From Betaproteobacteria bacterium (lineage in GTDB: Bacteria; Pseudomonadota; Gammaproteobacteria; Burkholderiales; Burkholderiaceae): DNA of 31,128 nucleotides. The position numbers were made by a program, and so were the translations under genes. Shown piece by piece: positions 1 through 7,552 of this stretch. How positions within the stretch are numbered: position 1 is the stretch's first letter; the number at the start of each line of letters is the position of its first letter. The stretch spans positions 1-31,128 of the forward strand of contig JAGWXN010000008.1 of NCBI GenBank assembly GCA_018969885.1. The letters run 5' to 3'. The notes under the pieces are model-generated. The model was given only the letters and a program-made list of their open reading frames with translations, had not been told where the DNA came from and made no database searches.

Positions 1-1454
1 ACTCAGAGGGCGTTTTCGATCCTTGGATCAATGAAGGGAGTGACGGATACGATGTCGTCGAAGCCCTGGCCCTGTTGCCCGACTCGACCGGGCGGATCGG
101 CATGTGGGGCGGCTCCTACGGTGGATTCCTCCAGTGGGCCGTTGCCGCTAAGCGGCCGCCACACCTCTACACCATCATTCCGGCAGCAGCAGGCCTCCCT
201 GCAGTCGACTTCCCGATGAACCGCAACATCATGAGGCCCTACGTGGCCTCGTGGCTTGCCTACACGTCGGCCCGGACGGGCCATGATCGCTACTTCGACG
301 ACCTGCCCTATCAGTCAGCCACATACAGACGCCTATTTACAACTGGCATCCCGCAAGCCGAGGCCGACAGCGAGTTGGGGTTTGCGAGCGCGATTTATCA
401 ACGGTTTCTCGCCCACCCAACGTTCGACGACTTTTGGCGGGCGCGAGCTCCGAGCGCCGCCGAGCTCCAAGCCATATCGATCCCGGTGCTTAGCGTGACT
501 GGATACTGGGACAGCGCTCAGGTCTCAGCCCTTGAATACTGGACACGCGCCAACGCAGCAGGCGAACGCAACAACCAGCTTCTGCTGATCGGCCCGTTCG
601 ACCACGGCGGTACCCGGCATCCGACACCAACCGTTGGAGGACTCCCTATCGAGCCGCCGGGGGTCATTGACATGCATGCCCTTGATGTGGCCTGGTTCAG
701 ATGGACCCTCCAGGACGGTCCGCGTCCCGAGTTCCTTGCGAATCGCGTGACCTATTTCGTGACGCGCGATGGAACCTGGCGTCATGCGCGAGTTCTTTCG
801 CAGGTCGCGTCGGCGGTAAAGTCTTTGTACCTTACGGGCGGAGGCCCGGAGCGCCGAGGTCAACTCGCTGATCGCCCGCTGCGAGCCTCGGCCACCGCTT
901 CCTATCGCAACGATCCGGCAGACTTTAGCAAGATCGATCAGGGCACTTGGTTTGTCGGCAGCTGGGTGACGCATGATCGCGACGTTAGGGCGCTCACCGA
1001 CGACGGCCTTGTCTACGACACTCAGCCGCTCGAGCGAGCCCTGTTTCTTGCCGGCCGACCGACGGTGAAGGTGCGCTTGGCAATCGACGCGCCCGATGCG
1101 GACTTCCGAGTCCGGCTCTATGAGGTCGCTCCCAACGGCGGCAGCGTCTTTCTTGGACAGGATCGGATACGTGCTCGCTACCGGACATCGGTAGAACGAG
1201 CGGAACTGGTTAAACCGGGGCGCCCCTATGATTACAGCTTCGACCGACTGGCGTTCATGGTCCGCAGGATCGCGCCTCAACACCGGCTGCGACTGGTCAT
1301 CGACACGCCCAACTCGGTCCATGATCAGCGCAACTTCAATAGTGGCAAGCCCATCGCGTTTGAGACGGTTGCCGACTCAAAGGCGACAGTTGTCAGGTTG
1401 ACTGAAGGGGGATCGTATGCGGCTAGAATCGATATGCCTATCGCGTCAAATTAA
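1..1454 (+). CDS. CocE/NonD family alpha/beta hydrolase, 5'-truncated by the window edge
   Basis: The frame is already open at base 3, so the N-terminus lies outside the window; the Leu/Met codon at 75 is internal. The first visible residues lead into the nucleophile elbow G-G-S-Y-G-G (Ser codon 114-116). The other two triad members are visible in order: Asp in G-Y-W-D-S (codon 510-512) and His in F-D-H-G-G (codon 603-605). The C-terminal half looks like the jelly-roll domain of X-Pro dipeptidyl-peptidase/cocaine-esterase proteins. Family members hydrolyse acyl or peptide bonds with a Ser-His-Asp triad; the substrate here is unknown. It ends 40 bases before the GntR gene on the same strand, so it may belong to the same catabolic locus, although the palindrome in that gap suggests a separate promoter for the downstream genes. 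Confidence 0.88.
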   Translation, partial: SEGVFDPWINEGSDGYDVVEALALLPDSTGRIGMWGGSYGGFLQWAVAAKRPPHLYTIIPAAAGLPAVDFPMNRNIMRPYVASWLAYTSARTGHDRYFDDLPYQSATYRRLFTTGIPQAEADSELGFASAIYQRFLAHPTFDDFWRARAPSAAELQAISIPVLSVTGYWDSAQVSALEYWTRANAAGERNNQLLLIGPFDHGGTRHPTPTVGGLPIEPPGVIDMHALDVAWFRWTLQDGPRPEFLANRVTYFVTRDGTWRHARVLSQVASAVKSLYLTGGGPERRGQLADRPLRASATASYRNDPADFSKIDQGTWFVGSWVTHDRDVRALTDDGLVYDTQPLERALFLAGRPTVKVRLAIDAPDADFRVRLYEVAPNGGSVFLGQDRIRARYRTSVERAELVKPGRPYDYSFDRLAFMVRRIAPQHRLRLVIDTPNSVHDQRNFNSGKPIAFETVADSKATVVRLTEGGSYAARIDMPIASN

Positions 1455-1466
1455 GCTGGAATTGTC

Positions 1467-1480
1467 ATTACAGCTGTAAT
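1467..1480. promoter_or_regulatory. 14-bp perfect palindrome, candidate GntR operator
   Basis: ATTACAGCTGTAAT is an exact palindrome in the 40-bp gap between the hydrolase stop and the GntR start, ending 14 bases before the regulator's ATG. FCD-type GntR regulators bind short palindromes and usually autoregulate. The position fits an operator for the regulator and the operon behind it. The assignment is inferred from symmetry and place only. Confidence 0.5.
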
Positions 1481-1494
1481 AACAGATAGCGGAT

Positions 1495-2217
1495 ATGACA
1501 AAGCAATCGTCCACCAAACGTGACGGCTCGAAGACCGACGAAGTGTATTGCGCCCTTCGGGAGCGAATTCGCGACCTCCAAATGAAGCCGGGCTCGCTGA
1601 TTTCGAAAGACGAGATCGCCGAAGAGTTCGGAGTCTCGCGAGCGCCCGTCCACGAGGCGCTGTCGCGGCTCGAACAGGAAGGCCTCGTGGAGATAGCACC
1701 TCAGCGCGGAAGCTTCGTTGCCCCGATCCGTGTTCAGGATGTGCGAGAGAGCTTGTTTACTCGCATGGCGCTCGAGACCGAGGCGATGCGCCATGCCGCC
1801 CAGACAAGAGACCCGGCGATGATCGCAGCGCTCGAGGCAAATCTCGCCGAGCAGGAGCAGTCCTTGGCAGGCGATATCTCGCGCTTCTACGTACTCGACG
1901 AAGCCCTTCACATGATCATCTTTTCGGCGACGGGCTTTGCTCGAACGCTTCGGTTCCTTGAAACCGCGCGGCCCCTTCTCGACCGCATCCGGCCGATCGT
2001 TCTTCCTGATACGGGACGTGCCGAGCGAACGCTTGCCGAGCATCACCGGATCGTCGAGGCGATCAAGCTTGGCGACCCCGAGTTCGCAGCTGCTGCCATG
2101 CGAGCCCACCTGAAAGCCGTCGAAGGCTCGATCGAGTCCTGGGCCGTCTTTGCGGCACGCAGCGAAGGTTTGCTCGGGCCGCAGCTGGTGCGCATCAAGC
2201 GAACAGGGGCAGGCTGA
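1495..2217 (+). CDS. GntR-family transcriptional regulator, FCD (FadR-like) subfamily
   Basis: This 240-residue protein has the size and layout of FCD regulators. The N-terminal winged helix spans about residues 12-78, with the recognition stretch S-K-D-E-I-A-E-E-F-G-V-S-R-A-P-V-H-E-A-L followed by the beta wing G-S-F-V-A-P-I. The C-terminal helical FCD domain (about 90-225) carries the Asp/His pattern used for metal and ligand binding, seen in V-L-D-E-A-L-H and in H-H-R-I-V-E-A-I. Such proteins repress sugar-acid or organic-acid operons until an effector binds. Its stop is 2 bases before the M81 start, so it is probably co-transcribed with the genes it controls. The upstream palindrome at 1467-1480 is the obvious candidate site. 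Only a weak ribosome-binding site precedes the ATG. Confidence 0.93.
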   Translation: MTKQSSTKRDGSKTDEVYCALRERIRDLQMKPGSLISKDEIAEEFGVSRAPVHEALSRLEQEGLVEIAPQRGSFVAPIRVQDVRESLFTRMALETEAMRHAAQTRDPAMIAALEANLAEQEQSLAGDISRFYVLDEALHMIIFSATGFARTLRFLETARPLLDRIRPIVLPDTGRAERTLAEHHRIVEAIKLGDPEFAAAAMRAHLKAVEGSIESWAVFAARSEGLLGPQLVRIKRTGAG

Positions 2218-2219
2218 TC

Positions 2220-3662
2220 GTGCGGATCTTCTATGGAAGCCTTCAGACTGAGACCAACACCTTCGCTCCCTTTCCCACAGGATTGGCGAGTTTCGAGGAA
2301 GGTGGCCTTTTTCGCGGTAACGGCAGCACCGGTACCTCACCTAGTTCGTTGACGGCGCGCGCGCTTCAAGAGCGCGCCCTACGCGAGGGCCACGACTTTC
2401 ACCAGAGCCTTCAAGCTGAGGCACAGCCGTCCGGTCGTATTCTAACCGGCGTCTACGAGCGCCTGCGCGACGAGCTTTTGTCAGACCTCGCGTCGGGCAC
2501 GTGGGATGTAGTGTTCTTGTTCCTTCACGGCGCCATGGCTGCCGAAGGTTATGATGATTGCGAAGGCGACATCATCAGCCGGGCGCGCGCAATCGTCGGG
2601 CCGGACGTGCCGATCGGCGTAGAACTCGATCTCCACTGTCATCTGACTTCGCAAATGGTCGATGCAGCAAACGCGATCGTCATATTCAAAGAATATCCTC
2701 ACACCGACTATGTCGAGCGCGCCAACGAGTTGCTCGATATCTGCATCTGGGCAAAGGAAGGTCGTATCCGCCCGGTTAGCCGGGTTCGCGACTGCGGCAT
2801 GATCGGCTTTTATCCGACGACCTCTCAGCCTATGCGAAGAATTGTTGACGGGCTCCAAACGATCGAGGCGCGTCCGGGCGTGCTGTCGGTCAGTATCGCC
2901 CACGGATTTCCTTGGGCCGATGTCCCCGACGTCGGGACAAAGGTCCTCGCGATTACCGACGGTGACGTATTGTTGGCAGAAGCGGTAGCTAACGAGGTGG
3001 GTGACGAACTCTGGGCGGAGCGCGAGAACCTTCGCGTCCGGTTTCCCGACATGTCAGCCGCAATCGAGCGCGCGATGTCAATTGAGGGATGCGTGGTTCT
3101 TGGAGACACCGCCGATAATCCCGGCGGCGGGGCACCAGGTGACGCAACCTTCCTGCTGCAAACGCTGCTCGAGCGGGACCTGACAGACATCGCCTGCGGC
3201 GTGTTCTGGGACCCCGGTGTTGTCGCCATCTGTAAGGAGGCCGGTGTCGGTGCCAGCTTCCCGATCCGTCTCGGCGGTAAGTGCGGTGTGTCCTCGGGGA
3301 GCCCGATCGACATTGTCGCCCGTGTCACGTCGGTCGTCGAGAACCATACCCAAACTGGTCTCAGCGGATCCCGACGCCGGATGGGCGATGCCGTCTGCCT
3401 CACACTGCCGGGTAACGTCGATATCGCTGTATGCAGCTTCCGTCTGCAAACGCTGTCGCCCGATGCCTTCACCGGGCTCGGCATCGACCTGTTGTCGAAG
3501 AAGATCGTCGCCGTGAAGTCAAGCCATCATTTCTACGCAAACTTCCAGCCAGTGGCGGCCGATGTCATCCATGTGGCAACGCCAGGCGCGATGTCGATGC
3601 GCTTCGAAGAGATGCCCTACACTAAACGTGGACACGACTACTTCCCGCGGACAAGCGCCTGA
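2220..3662 (+). CDS. M81 family metallopeptidase (MlrC-like), first copy
   Basis: A 480-residue protein with both M81 parts. The N-terminal catalytic domain contains H-G-A-M (103-106), the metal-site motif D-L-H-C-H (Asp137, His139) and Y-P-H-T-D (His161). The C-terminal MlrC domain has the hallmark D-T-A-D-N-P-G-G-G-A-P (296-306). MlrC of microcystin-degrading sphingomonads is a zinc peptidase that cleaves linear peptide products, but most M81 proteins have unknown substrates and often sit in small-molecule catabolic operons. The start is GTG, 2 bases after the GntR stop, which implies coupling. No signal peptide is seen, so it should act in the cytoplasm. A second, divergent M81 gene lies at 28437-29897. 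Confidence 0.9.
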   Translation: MRIFYGSLQTETNTFAPFPTGLASFEEGGLFRGNGSTGTSPSSLTARALQERALREGHDFHQSLQAEAQPSGRILTGVYERLRDELLSDLASGTWDVVFLFLHGAMAAEGYDDCEGDIISRARAIVGPDVPIGVELDLHCHLTSQMVDAANAIVIFKEYPHTDYVERANELLDICIWAKEGRIRPVSRVRDCGMIGFYPTTSQPMRRIVDGLQTIEARPGVLSVSIAHGFPWADVPDVGTKVLAITDGDVLLAEAVANEVGDELWAERENLRVRFPDMSAAIERAMSIEGCVVLGDTADNPGGGAPGDATFLLQTLLERDLTDIACGVFWDPGVVAICKEAGVGASFPIRLGGKCGVSSGSPIDIVARVTSVVENHTQTGLSGSRRRMGDAVCLTLPGNVDIAVCSFRLQTLSPDAFTGLGIDLLSKKIVAVKSSHHFYANFQPVAADVIHVATPGAMSMRFEEMPYTKRGHDYFPRTSA

Positions 3663-3698
3663 CCTCCGCTCACCCCAACACCCCCAGACGGATCCGAG

Positions 3699-5354
3699 AT
3701 GATGCACCACGCCGCGGCCCATGTCGTCAGCACCTTAGTCGATCATGGCATCCGCCGCGTCTACTGCGTACCAGGCGAGAGCTACCTCCCCCTACTAGAT
3801 TCGCTTTTCGATGCGGGGCAAATCGATGTCATCACCTGTCGCCACGAGGGTGGGGCCGCACTGATGGCGGTAGCTGAGACCAAGCTCACGCAAGAACCAG
3901 CCGTATGCCTTGTCAGCCGCGGCCCGGGCGCAACAAATGCTGCGATCGGCGTCCACCTGGCGGAGCAGGACAATGCGCCGCTCGTCCTAATCGTTGGCGA
4001 CGTGCGCTCGACCGAGCGCGGGCGCTGCGCATTCCAAGAAGTCGATTACGCGACGGCTCTAGGCGGGCTCGCTAAATGGACATATGTAGTTACCGGACCG
4101 CAGCAGCTGGCAGAAGCAACTGCACGGGCACTCGCCGTGGCGCGCCGCGCGCCGCAAGGTCCGGTCGTCCTCGTCGTCCCCGAAGACTATTTCGAAGCAC
4201 CAGCAGAGGCGCCAGCGACAGCTGCCCCTACCACGGTTTCACTTGGCATCTCCAAGGACGACGTTCATACCGTCCTTGCCGCAATCCGTGCAGCTGAACG
4301 ACCGCTGATCGTTGCCGGGTCCCGCTTGCGATCTGATGCGGGCCGCTCAGCCCTGCTCCGTGCAGCGACGATCCATAGCCTACCGGTACTGACGACTTTC
4401 AAGCAGCAGGACCTACTCGCCAATTCTGATCCCCATTATGCAGGGCATCTCGGGTTCAAGATGCCGCCAGCCGAGCTCGCGCCTTACTTCGACGCGGACC
4501 TCGTGATCGCAGTCGGGACGCGGCTGGGCGACGTCTCCTCACAGGGATACACCTTCCCCGACACGACTCGCCGCAGGCAGCGCCTCATCCACATCACTAA
4601 CGATCCCATCGCGATCGGCCGTGTCATAAGAGCCGACATCGGGCTTGCGGCTGACCCTGTCGCCTTCCTTGAAGCGCTCGCAGGCGCTGCGGGCGGAAAT
4701 ATTGGCACCGCGCGTCAGGACTGGATCGACCATCTGCATAAGCATGCCGAGCCGCGGCCCTGGGCTGCGCCAGGCGACGGGGTCCTTGAAGTCGGTGCCG
4801 TGGTCAATGAGCTGGCGCAGCGCCTCGACCCGGACGCCATCATCACCATGGACAGTGGCAATTTTTCGGGCTGGGTCCACCGCCACTTCCCATTTAGAAA
4901 GGACCAGAGGCTCGTCGGCTCCATTGGTGGCGCGATGGGGCTCGCGGTCCCCGGAGCCGTCGCGGCGTCCCTGGCATTTCCCCATCGCCAGGTCGTGGCA
5001 TTGGTTGGCGATGGCGGCTTTATGATGACGGGAGCCGAGATAGCAACCGCTATTGCGCAAGGGGCATCGCCGAAGATCATTGTGTGCAACAACGGCTGCT
5101 ACGGTACCATCCGAATGCACCAAGAGCGGGCGTTTCCAGGACGGGTCGTGGGCACGGGGCTAGTCAACCCTGACTTTGCTGTGATGGCGCGCGCCTATGG
5201 GGCCTTCGGGGCGATGGTAAGCTCGCTGAGAGAGATCCCTGATGCGATCGAGGCGATGCTCGCCCACAAAGGACCGGCTGTGATTGACCTGATCACCGAC
5301 GCTGAGCGCATCGCGCCGAACGTCACCATCACCCAGCTGCGATCAGCCGCCTGA
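3699..5354 (+). CDS. Thiamine-diphosphate-dependent enzyme, acetolactate-synthase-like
   Basis: This 551-residue protein has the three-domain arrangement of the acetolactate synthase/benzoylformate decarboxylase superfamily. The N-terminal Pyr domain carries the cofactor-activating glutamate in R-H-E-G-G-A (Glu50). A central FAD/nucleotide-like domain follows. The C-terminal PP domain has the diphosphate/Mg motif G-D-G-G-F (437-441) ending in C-N-N-G-C-Y-G (Asn464-Asn465). Members decarboxylate or ligate 2-oxo acids. No small regulatory subunit is nearby, which argues against a biosynthetic IlvB. Between an M81 peptidase and a sugar-acid-type dehydratase, a catabolic 2-oxo-acid decarboxylase or lyase is more likely. 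Translation could start at either of two adjacent ATGs (3699 or 3702). The exact reaction cannot be named from sequence. Confidence 0.9.
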   Translation: MMHHAAAHVVSTLVDHGIRRVYCVPGESYLPLLDSLFDAGQIDVITCRHEGGAALMAVAETKLTQEPAVCLVSRGPGATNAAIGVHLAEQDNAPLVLIVGDVRSTERGRCAFQEVDYATALGGLAKWTYVVTGPQQLAEATARALAVARRAPQGPVVLVVPEDYFEAPAEAPATAAPTTVSLGISKDDVHTVLAAIRAAERPLIVAGSRLRSDAGRSALLRAATIHSLPVLTTFKQQDLLANSDPHYAGHLGFKMPPAELAPYFDADLVIAVGTRLGDVSSQGYTFPDTTRRRQRLIHITNDPIAIGRVIRADIGLAADPVAFLEALAGAAGGNIGTARQDWIDHLHKHAEPRPWAAPGDGVLEVGAVVNELAQRLDPDAIITMDSGNFSGWVHRHFPFRKDQRLVGSIGGAMGLAVPGAVAASLAFPHRQVVALVGDGGFMMTGAEIATAIAQGASPKIIVCNNGCYGTIRMHQERAFPGRVVGTGLVNPDFAVMARAYGAFGAMVSSLREIPDAIEAMLAHKGPAVIDLITDAERIAPNVTITQLRSAA

Positions 5355-5374
5355 CCGGGCGGAAGGAGGTCTAA

Positions 5375-6904
5375 ATGTCAAACACCGCTCTCGCGCGCTC
5401 ACCCGTTATCGTCCTCCACCCCGATGACAATGTCTGGGTGGCGCGCACCGACATTGCTGGCGGCTCAATCGTTAATGGGATTCGGGTTATCGACAACGTC
5501 CCGGCCGGTCACAAGCTGGCGGCGGCCACGATCGCCAAGGGCGAGCCGATCCGCAAGTATGCAACGACGATTGGCTTCGCCGCCGCGCCGATGGTGCCTG
5601 GCACTTACATCCACACCCATAACCTCGAATTCCGGGAATACGACCGGGATTACGCCCCGTGCTCTGACGTCCGGCCCATCGTTCCGATCGCGACTGCCGA
5701 GCGACGCACCTTTAAGGGCATCGTTCGGCCCGATGGACGCGTTGCGACCCGCAATTACGTCGCTGTGCTGTCGTCGGTGAACTGCTCGGCGACCGCAGCA
5801 AAGCTTATCGAAAGGCGCTTCGAGCCGATCGTCGCTGCCGATTACCCATATGTCGATGGCGTAGTCGCCTTCACGCATTCATCCGGTTGCGGGATGGGAG
5901 CTGGTAGCGCTCTTGGCATGCTGCGCCGGATCATGGCAGGCTATGCACGGCATCCGAACATCGTCAGCGTGCTGTTTCTCGGACTTGGCTGCGAACGCAA
6001 CCAGATTGCCGACCTGCTTCAAGTCGAAGGTCTGCCGATTACCGAAGACCTCCAGTTCCTCAACATTCAAGACAACGGCGGCACGCAATCCACGGTCGCC
6101 GCTGCCTCGGAGATCATCACCGAAATGCTGGGTCGCGCCAACCGCGCCCGCCGGACAGATGTCGATATCGGTCACATCAAGCTGGGTCTCCAGTGCGGCG
6201 GCTCTGATGGCTACTCGGCGATCTCAGCCAATCCAGCCCTCGGCGTCGCATCCGACATCCTCGTCGCCAATGGCGGAACAGCAATCCTATCCGAGACGCC
6301 TGAGGTCTATGGTGTAGAGCATTTGCTGACGCGCCGCGCGGCGACGCCGGCCGTCGCCGACGATATACTGAAGCTCATCGAGTGGTGGAAGTCCTACTCC
6401 AAGGGTGAATCCAACCAGATGACGAACAATCCACCGCCGGGGAACCAGAGCGGCGGCCTCGCGTCGATTTTCGAGAAGTCGCTCGGTTCAGCCATGAAGG
6501 GCGGCACAGCCCCCATCGAGGCGGTCTACGAATTCGGCAAGTCGATCGAGAAGTCGGGACTTGTCTTTATGGACTCGCCAGGATTCGACCCGATCTCGGT
6601 GACCGGCCAAATTGCCGGCGGCGCGAATATGATCGCGTTCACCACGGGACGTGGATCCGCCTTCGGGTCGAAGCCGGCGCCCTGCCTCAAGCTCTCGACG
6701 ACGACGAGCCTGTACAACCGCATGGCCGATGACATCGACGTCAACTGCGGCGGGGTCGTCGACGGTACAGAAACCTTGGAAGAGGTCGGCAAGCGAGTTC
6801 TGGAGGCGATTATCGAAACGGCGTCAGGACGCCGTTCGAAGAGCGAACTTCTCGGCTATGGCGGCAACGAGTTCGCGCCATGGATCCTCGGCGCAGCTAC
6901 CTGA
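5375..6904 (+). CDS. UxaA-family dehydratase (altronate/galactarate dehydratase type) with N-terminal SAF domain
   Basis: A 509-residue protein combining an N-terminal SAF domain (about 10-90) with a long UxaA domain, the architecture of altronate and galactarate dehydratases. Conserved cysteine motifs typical of these iron-dependent enzymes are present: S-V-N-C-S, H-S-S-G-C-G-M-G, G-L-G-C-E-R-N and L-Q-C-G-G-S-D-G, followed by S-A-I-S-A-N-P-A-L-G. These enzymes remove water from sugar acids to give 2-keto-3-deoxy acids. Fused SAF-UxaA proteins can also act on other hydroxy acids, so the substrate is open. A strong Shine-Dalgarno sequence, AAGGAGGT at 5363-5370, lies 4 bases before the ATG. 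It is the last gene of the left operon; its stop is followed at once by IS debris, so the final residues may have been altered. Confidence 0.88.
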   Translation: MSNTALARSPVIVLHPDDNVWVARTDIAGGSIVNGIRVIDNVPAGHKLAAATIAKGEPIRKYATTIGFAAAPMVPGTYIHTHNLEFREYDRDYAPCSDVRPIVPIATAERRTFKGIVRPDGRVATRNYVAVLSSVNCSATAAKLIERRFEPIVAADYPYVDGVVAFTHSSGCGMGAGSALGMLRRIMAGYARHPNIVSVLFLGLGCERNQIADLLQVEGLPITEDLQFLNIQDNGGTQSTVAAASEIITEMLGRANRARRTDVDIGHIKLGLQCGGSDGYSAISANPALGVASDILVANGGTAILSETPEVYGVEHLLTRRAATPAVADDILKLIEWWKSYSKGESNQMTNNPPPGNQSGGLASIFEKSLGSAMKGGTAPIEAVYEFGKSIEKSGLVFMDSPGFDPISVTGQIAGGANMIAFTTGRGSAFGSKPAPCLKLSTTTSLYNRMADDIDVNCGGVVDGTETLEEVGKRVLEAIIETASGRRSKSELLGYGGNEFAPWILGAAT

Positions 6905-6910
6905 CACAGG

Positions 6911-6976
6911 CTGGCTCGCCTCCTGCTCCCTCAAGAGCGCAATGATCTGCTCTTCGTTGAACCTGCTTCGCTTCAT
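6911..6976 (-). pseudogene. IS3-family orfA stub, N-terminal fragment
   Basis: Reading the minus strand from 6976 gives M-K-R-S-R-F-N-E-E-Q-I-I, the standard opening of an IS3-family OrfA helix-turn-helix protein. It is preceded by AAGGAG. Similarity ends after about 22 codons, where the sequence runs into the 3' end of the dehydratase gene. No OrfB is present, so this is a dead fragment. It probably marks an old deletion that joined the element to the operon. Confidence 0.7.
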
Positions 6977-7076
6977 TGGCGTCCAACTCCTTGTGACCTG
7001 AGCCCGGCAAACTGGTCCGTTCTAAGTGAGAAATTCCCGGTTAGGTTTGGCAGTTGCCGAACGAGGGAGTTTCGGG

Positions 7077-7112
7077 ATGAAGAAGTCGCGTTTTAGTGAG
7101 CAGCAGATCACG
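7077..7112 (+). pseudogene. IS3-family orfA stub, opposite orientation
   Basis: The plus strand from 7077 reads M-K-K-S-R-F-S-E-Q-Q-I, again the first residues of an IS3-family OrfA, preceded by GGGAG. It breaks off at about 7112, exactly where the IS701 transposase fragment begins on the other strand. The 100 bases between the two stubs (6977-7076) look like two IS3 left ends placed head to head. They are not copies of one another, so two different IS3 elements were probably involved. Confidence 0.65.
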
Positions 7113-7222
7113 CACACGGTCGATCTCAGTCAAGGCGATCTCAGGCTTGGTTCGGTAGGCGCGCGCCTCCTCAGGAACCTTGGCACGATCCATCCGTGCA
7201 GCATCACTGGTCCAGCTCTCTG
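7113..7222 (-). pseudogene. IS701-family transposase, downstream fragment
   Basis: The minus strand encodes P-E-S-W-T-S-D and later R-A-Y-R-T-K-P-E-I-A-L, which are internal IS701 transposase motifs. The reading frame continues exactly from the fragment at 12741-13182 once the IS66-type insertion and one copy of the 8-bp duplication are removed: the joined stretch reads L-F-L-P-E-S-W. The fragment stops at 7113 against an IS3 stub, so the C-terminal half of the transposase, including most of the catalytic core, is missing from the window. Confidence 0.82.
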
Positions 7223-7230
7223 GCAGGAAC
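7223..7230 (+). repeat. Left target-site duplication GCAGGAAC
   Basis: These 8 bases immediately precede the element end GTAAG and recur in the same orientation at 12741-12748 directly after CTTAC. Eight bases is the duplication size known for IS66-family insertions. Both copies lie in the IS701 transposase frame. Confidence 0.85.
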
Positions 7231-7346
7231 GTAAGCGGAGCCCTGACCCCACCTTGCGGTTGTAGGAAGCAGCGCCGAGTCTTTGTGCTCTGACGGACTG
7301 GGGCGCGCTGCTACTATGATAATCTCGGGTGATGATCCTGTGAGCA
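7231..7346 (+). repeat. IS66 left end, copy A
   Basis: This 116-base noncoding segment opens GTAAGCGGAGCC and is resembled along its whole length by the next segment (7347-7462). Shared blocks include CCCCACCTTGCGG and AGCGCCGAGTCT. It looks like the outer left end of an IS66 element. The stretch 6977-7552 holds only IS ends and stubs, with no intact gene. Confidence 0.6.
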
Positions 7347-7462
7347 GTAAGCGGGGCCGTGGCCCCACCTTGCGGGCCTGACGCACAGCGCCGAGTCTCC
7401 GCGCCCTGATCGGGTGGAGGTTGCTGGTGCTATGACGATGCCATGTGATGATGCTGGCACTA
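7347..7462 (+). repeat. IS66 left end, copy B, in tandem with copy A
   Basis: It opens GTAAGCGGGGCC and aligns with copy A over about 116 bases, at roughly 70% identity by eye. It leads on towards the tnpABC genes, so it is the better candidate for the native left end of that set. Tandem left ends could reflect one IS66 inserted into another or an end-to-end event. Confidence 0.55.
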
Positions 7463-7468
7463 GCCGGT

Positions 7469-7533
7469 TGACGTGATGGGGTGGACGGCCCCCGCACCGA
7501 GGTAGGTGTATAAGATGCGGCTGTCGGAAGCCA
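7469..7533 (+). repeat. 65-bp perfect inverted repeat, left arm
   Basis: This arm is the exact reverse complement of 8835-8899. It ends 19 bases before the ATG of the IS110-family transposase. It begins TGACGTGATGGGGTGG and ends CGGAAGCCA. Short imperfect similarity continues a few bases beyond the perfect match. Confidence 0.9.
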
Positions 7534-7552
7534 CGTCTAGAGGAGTCGTCCC

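Noticed and set aside
525..1322. Minus-strand open frame of 265 codons
   Set aside because: It is antisense to the CocE-type hydrolase and has no recognisable domain.
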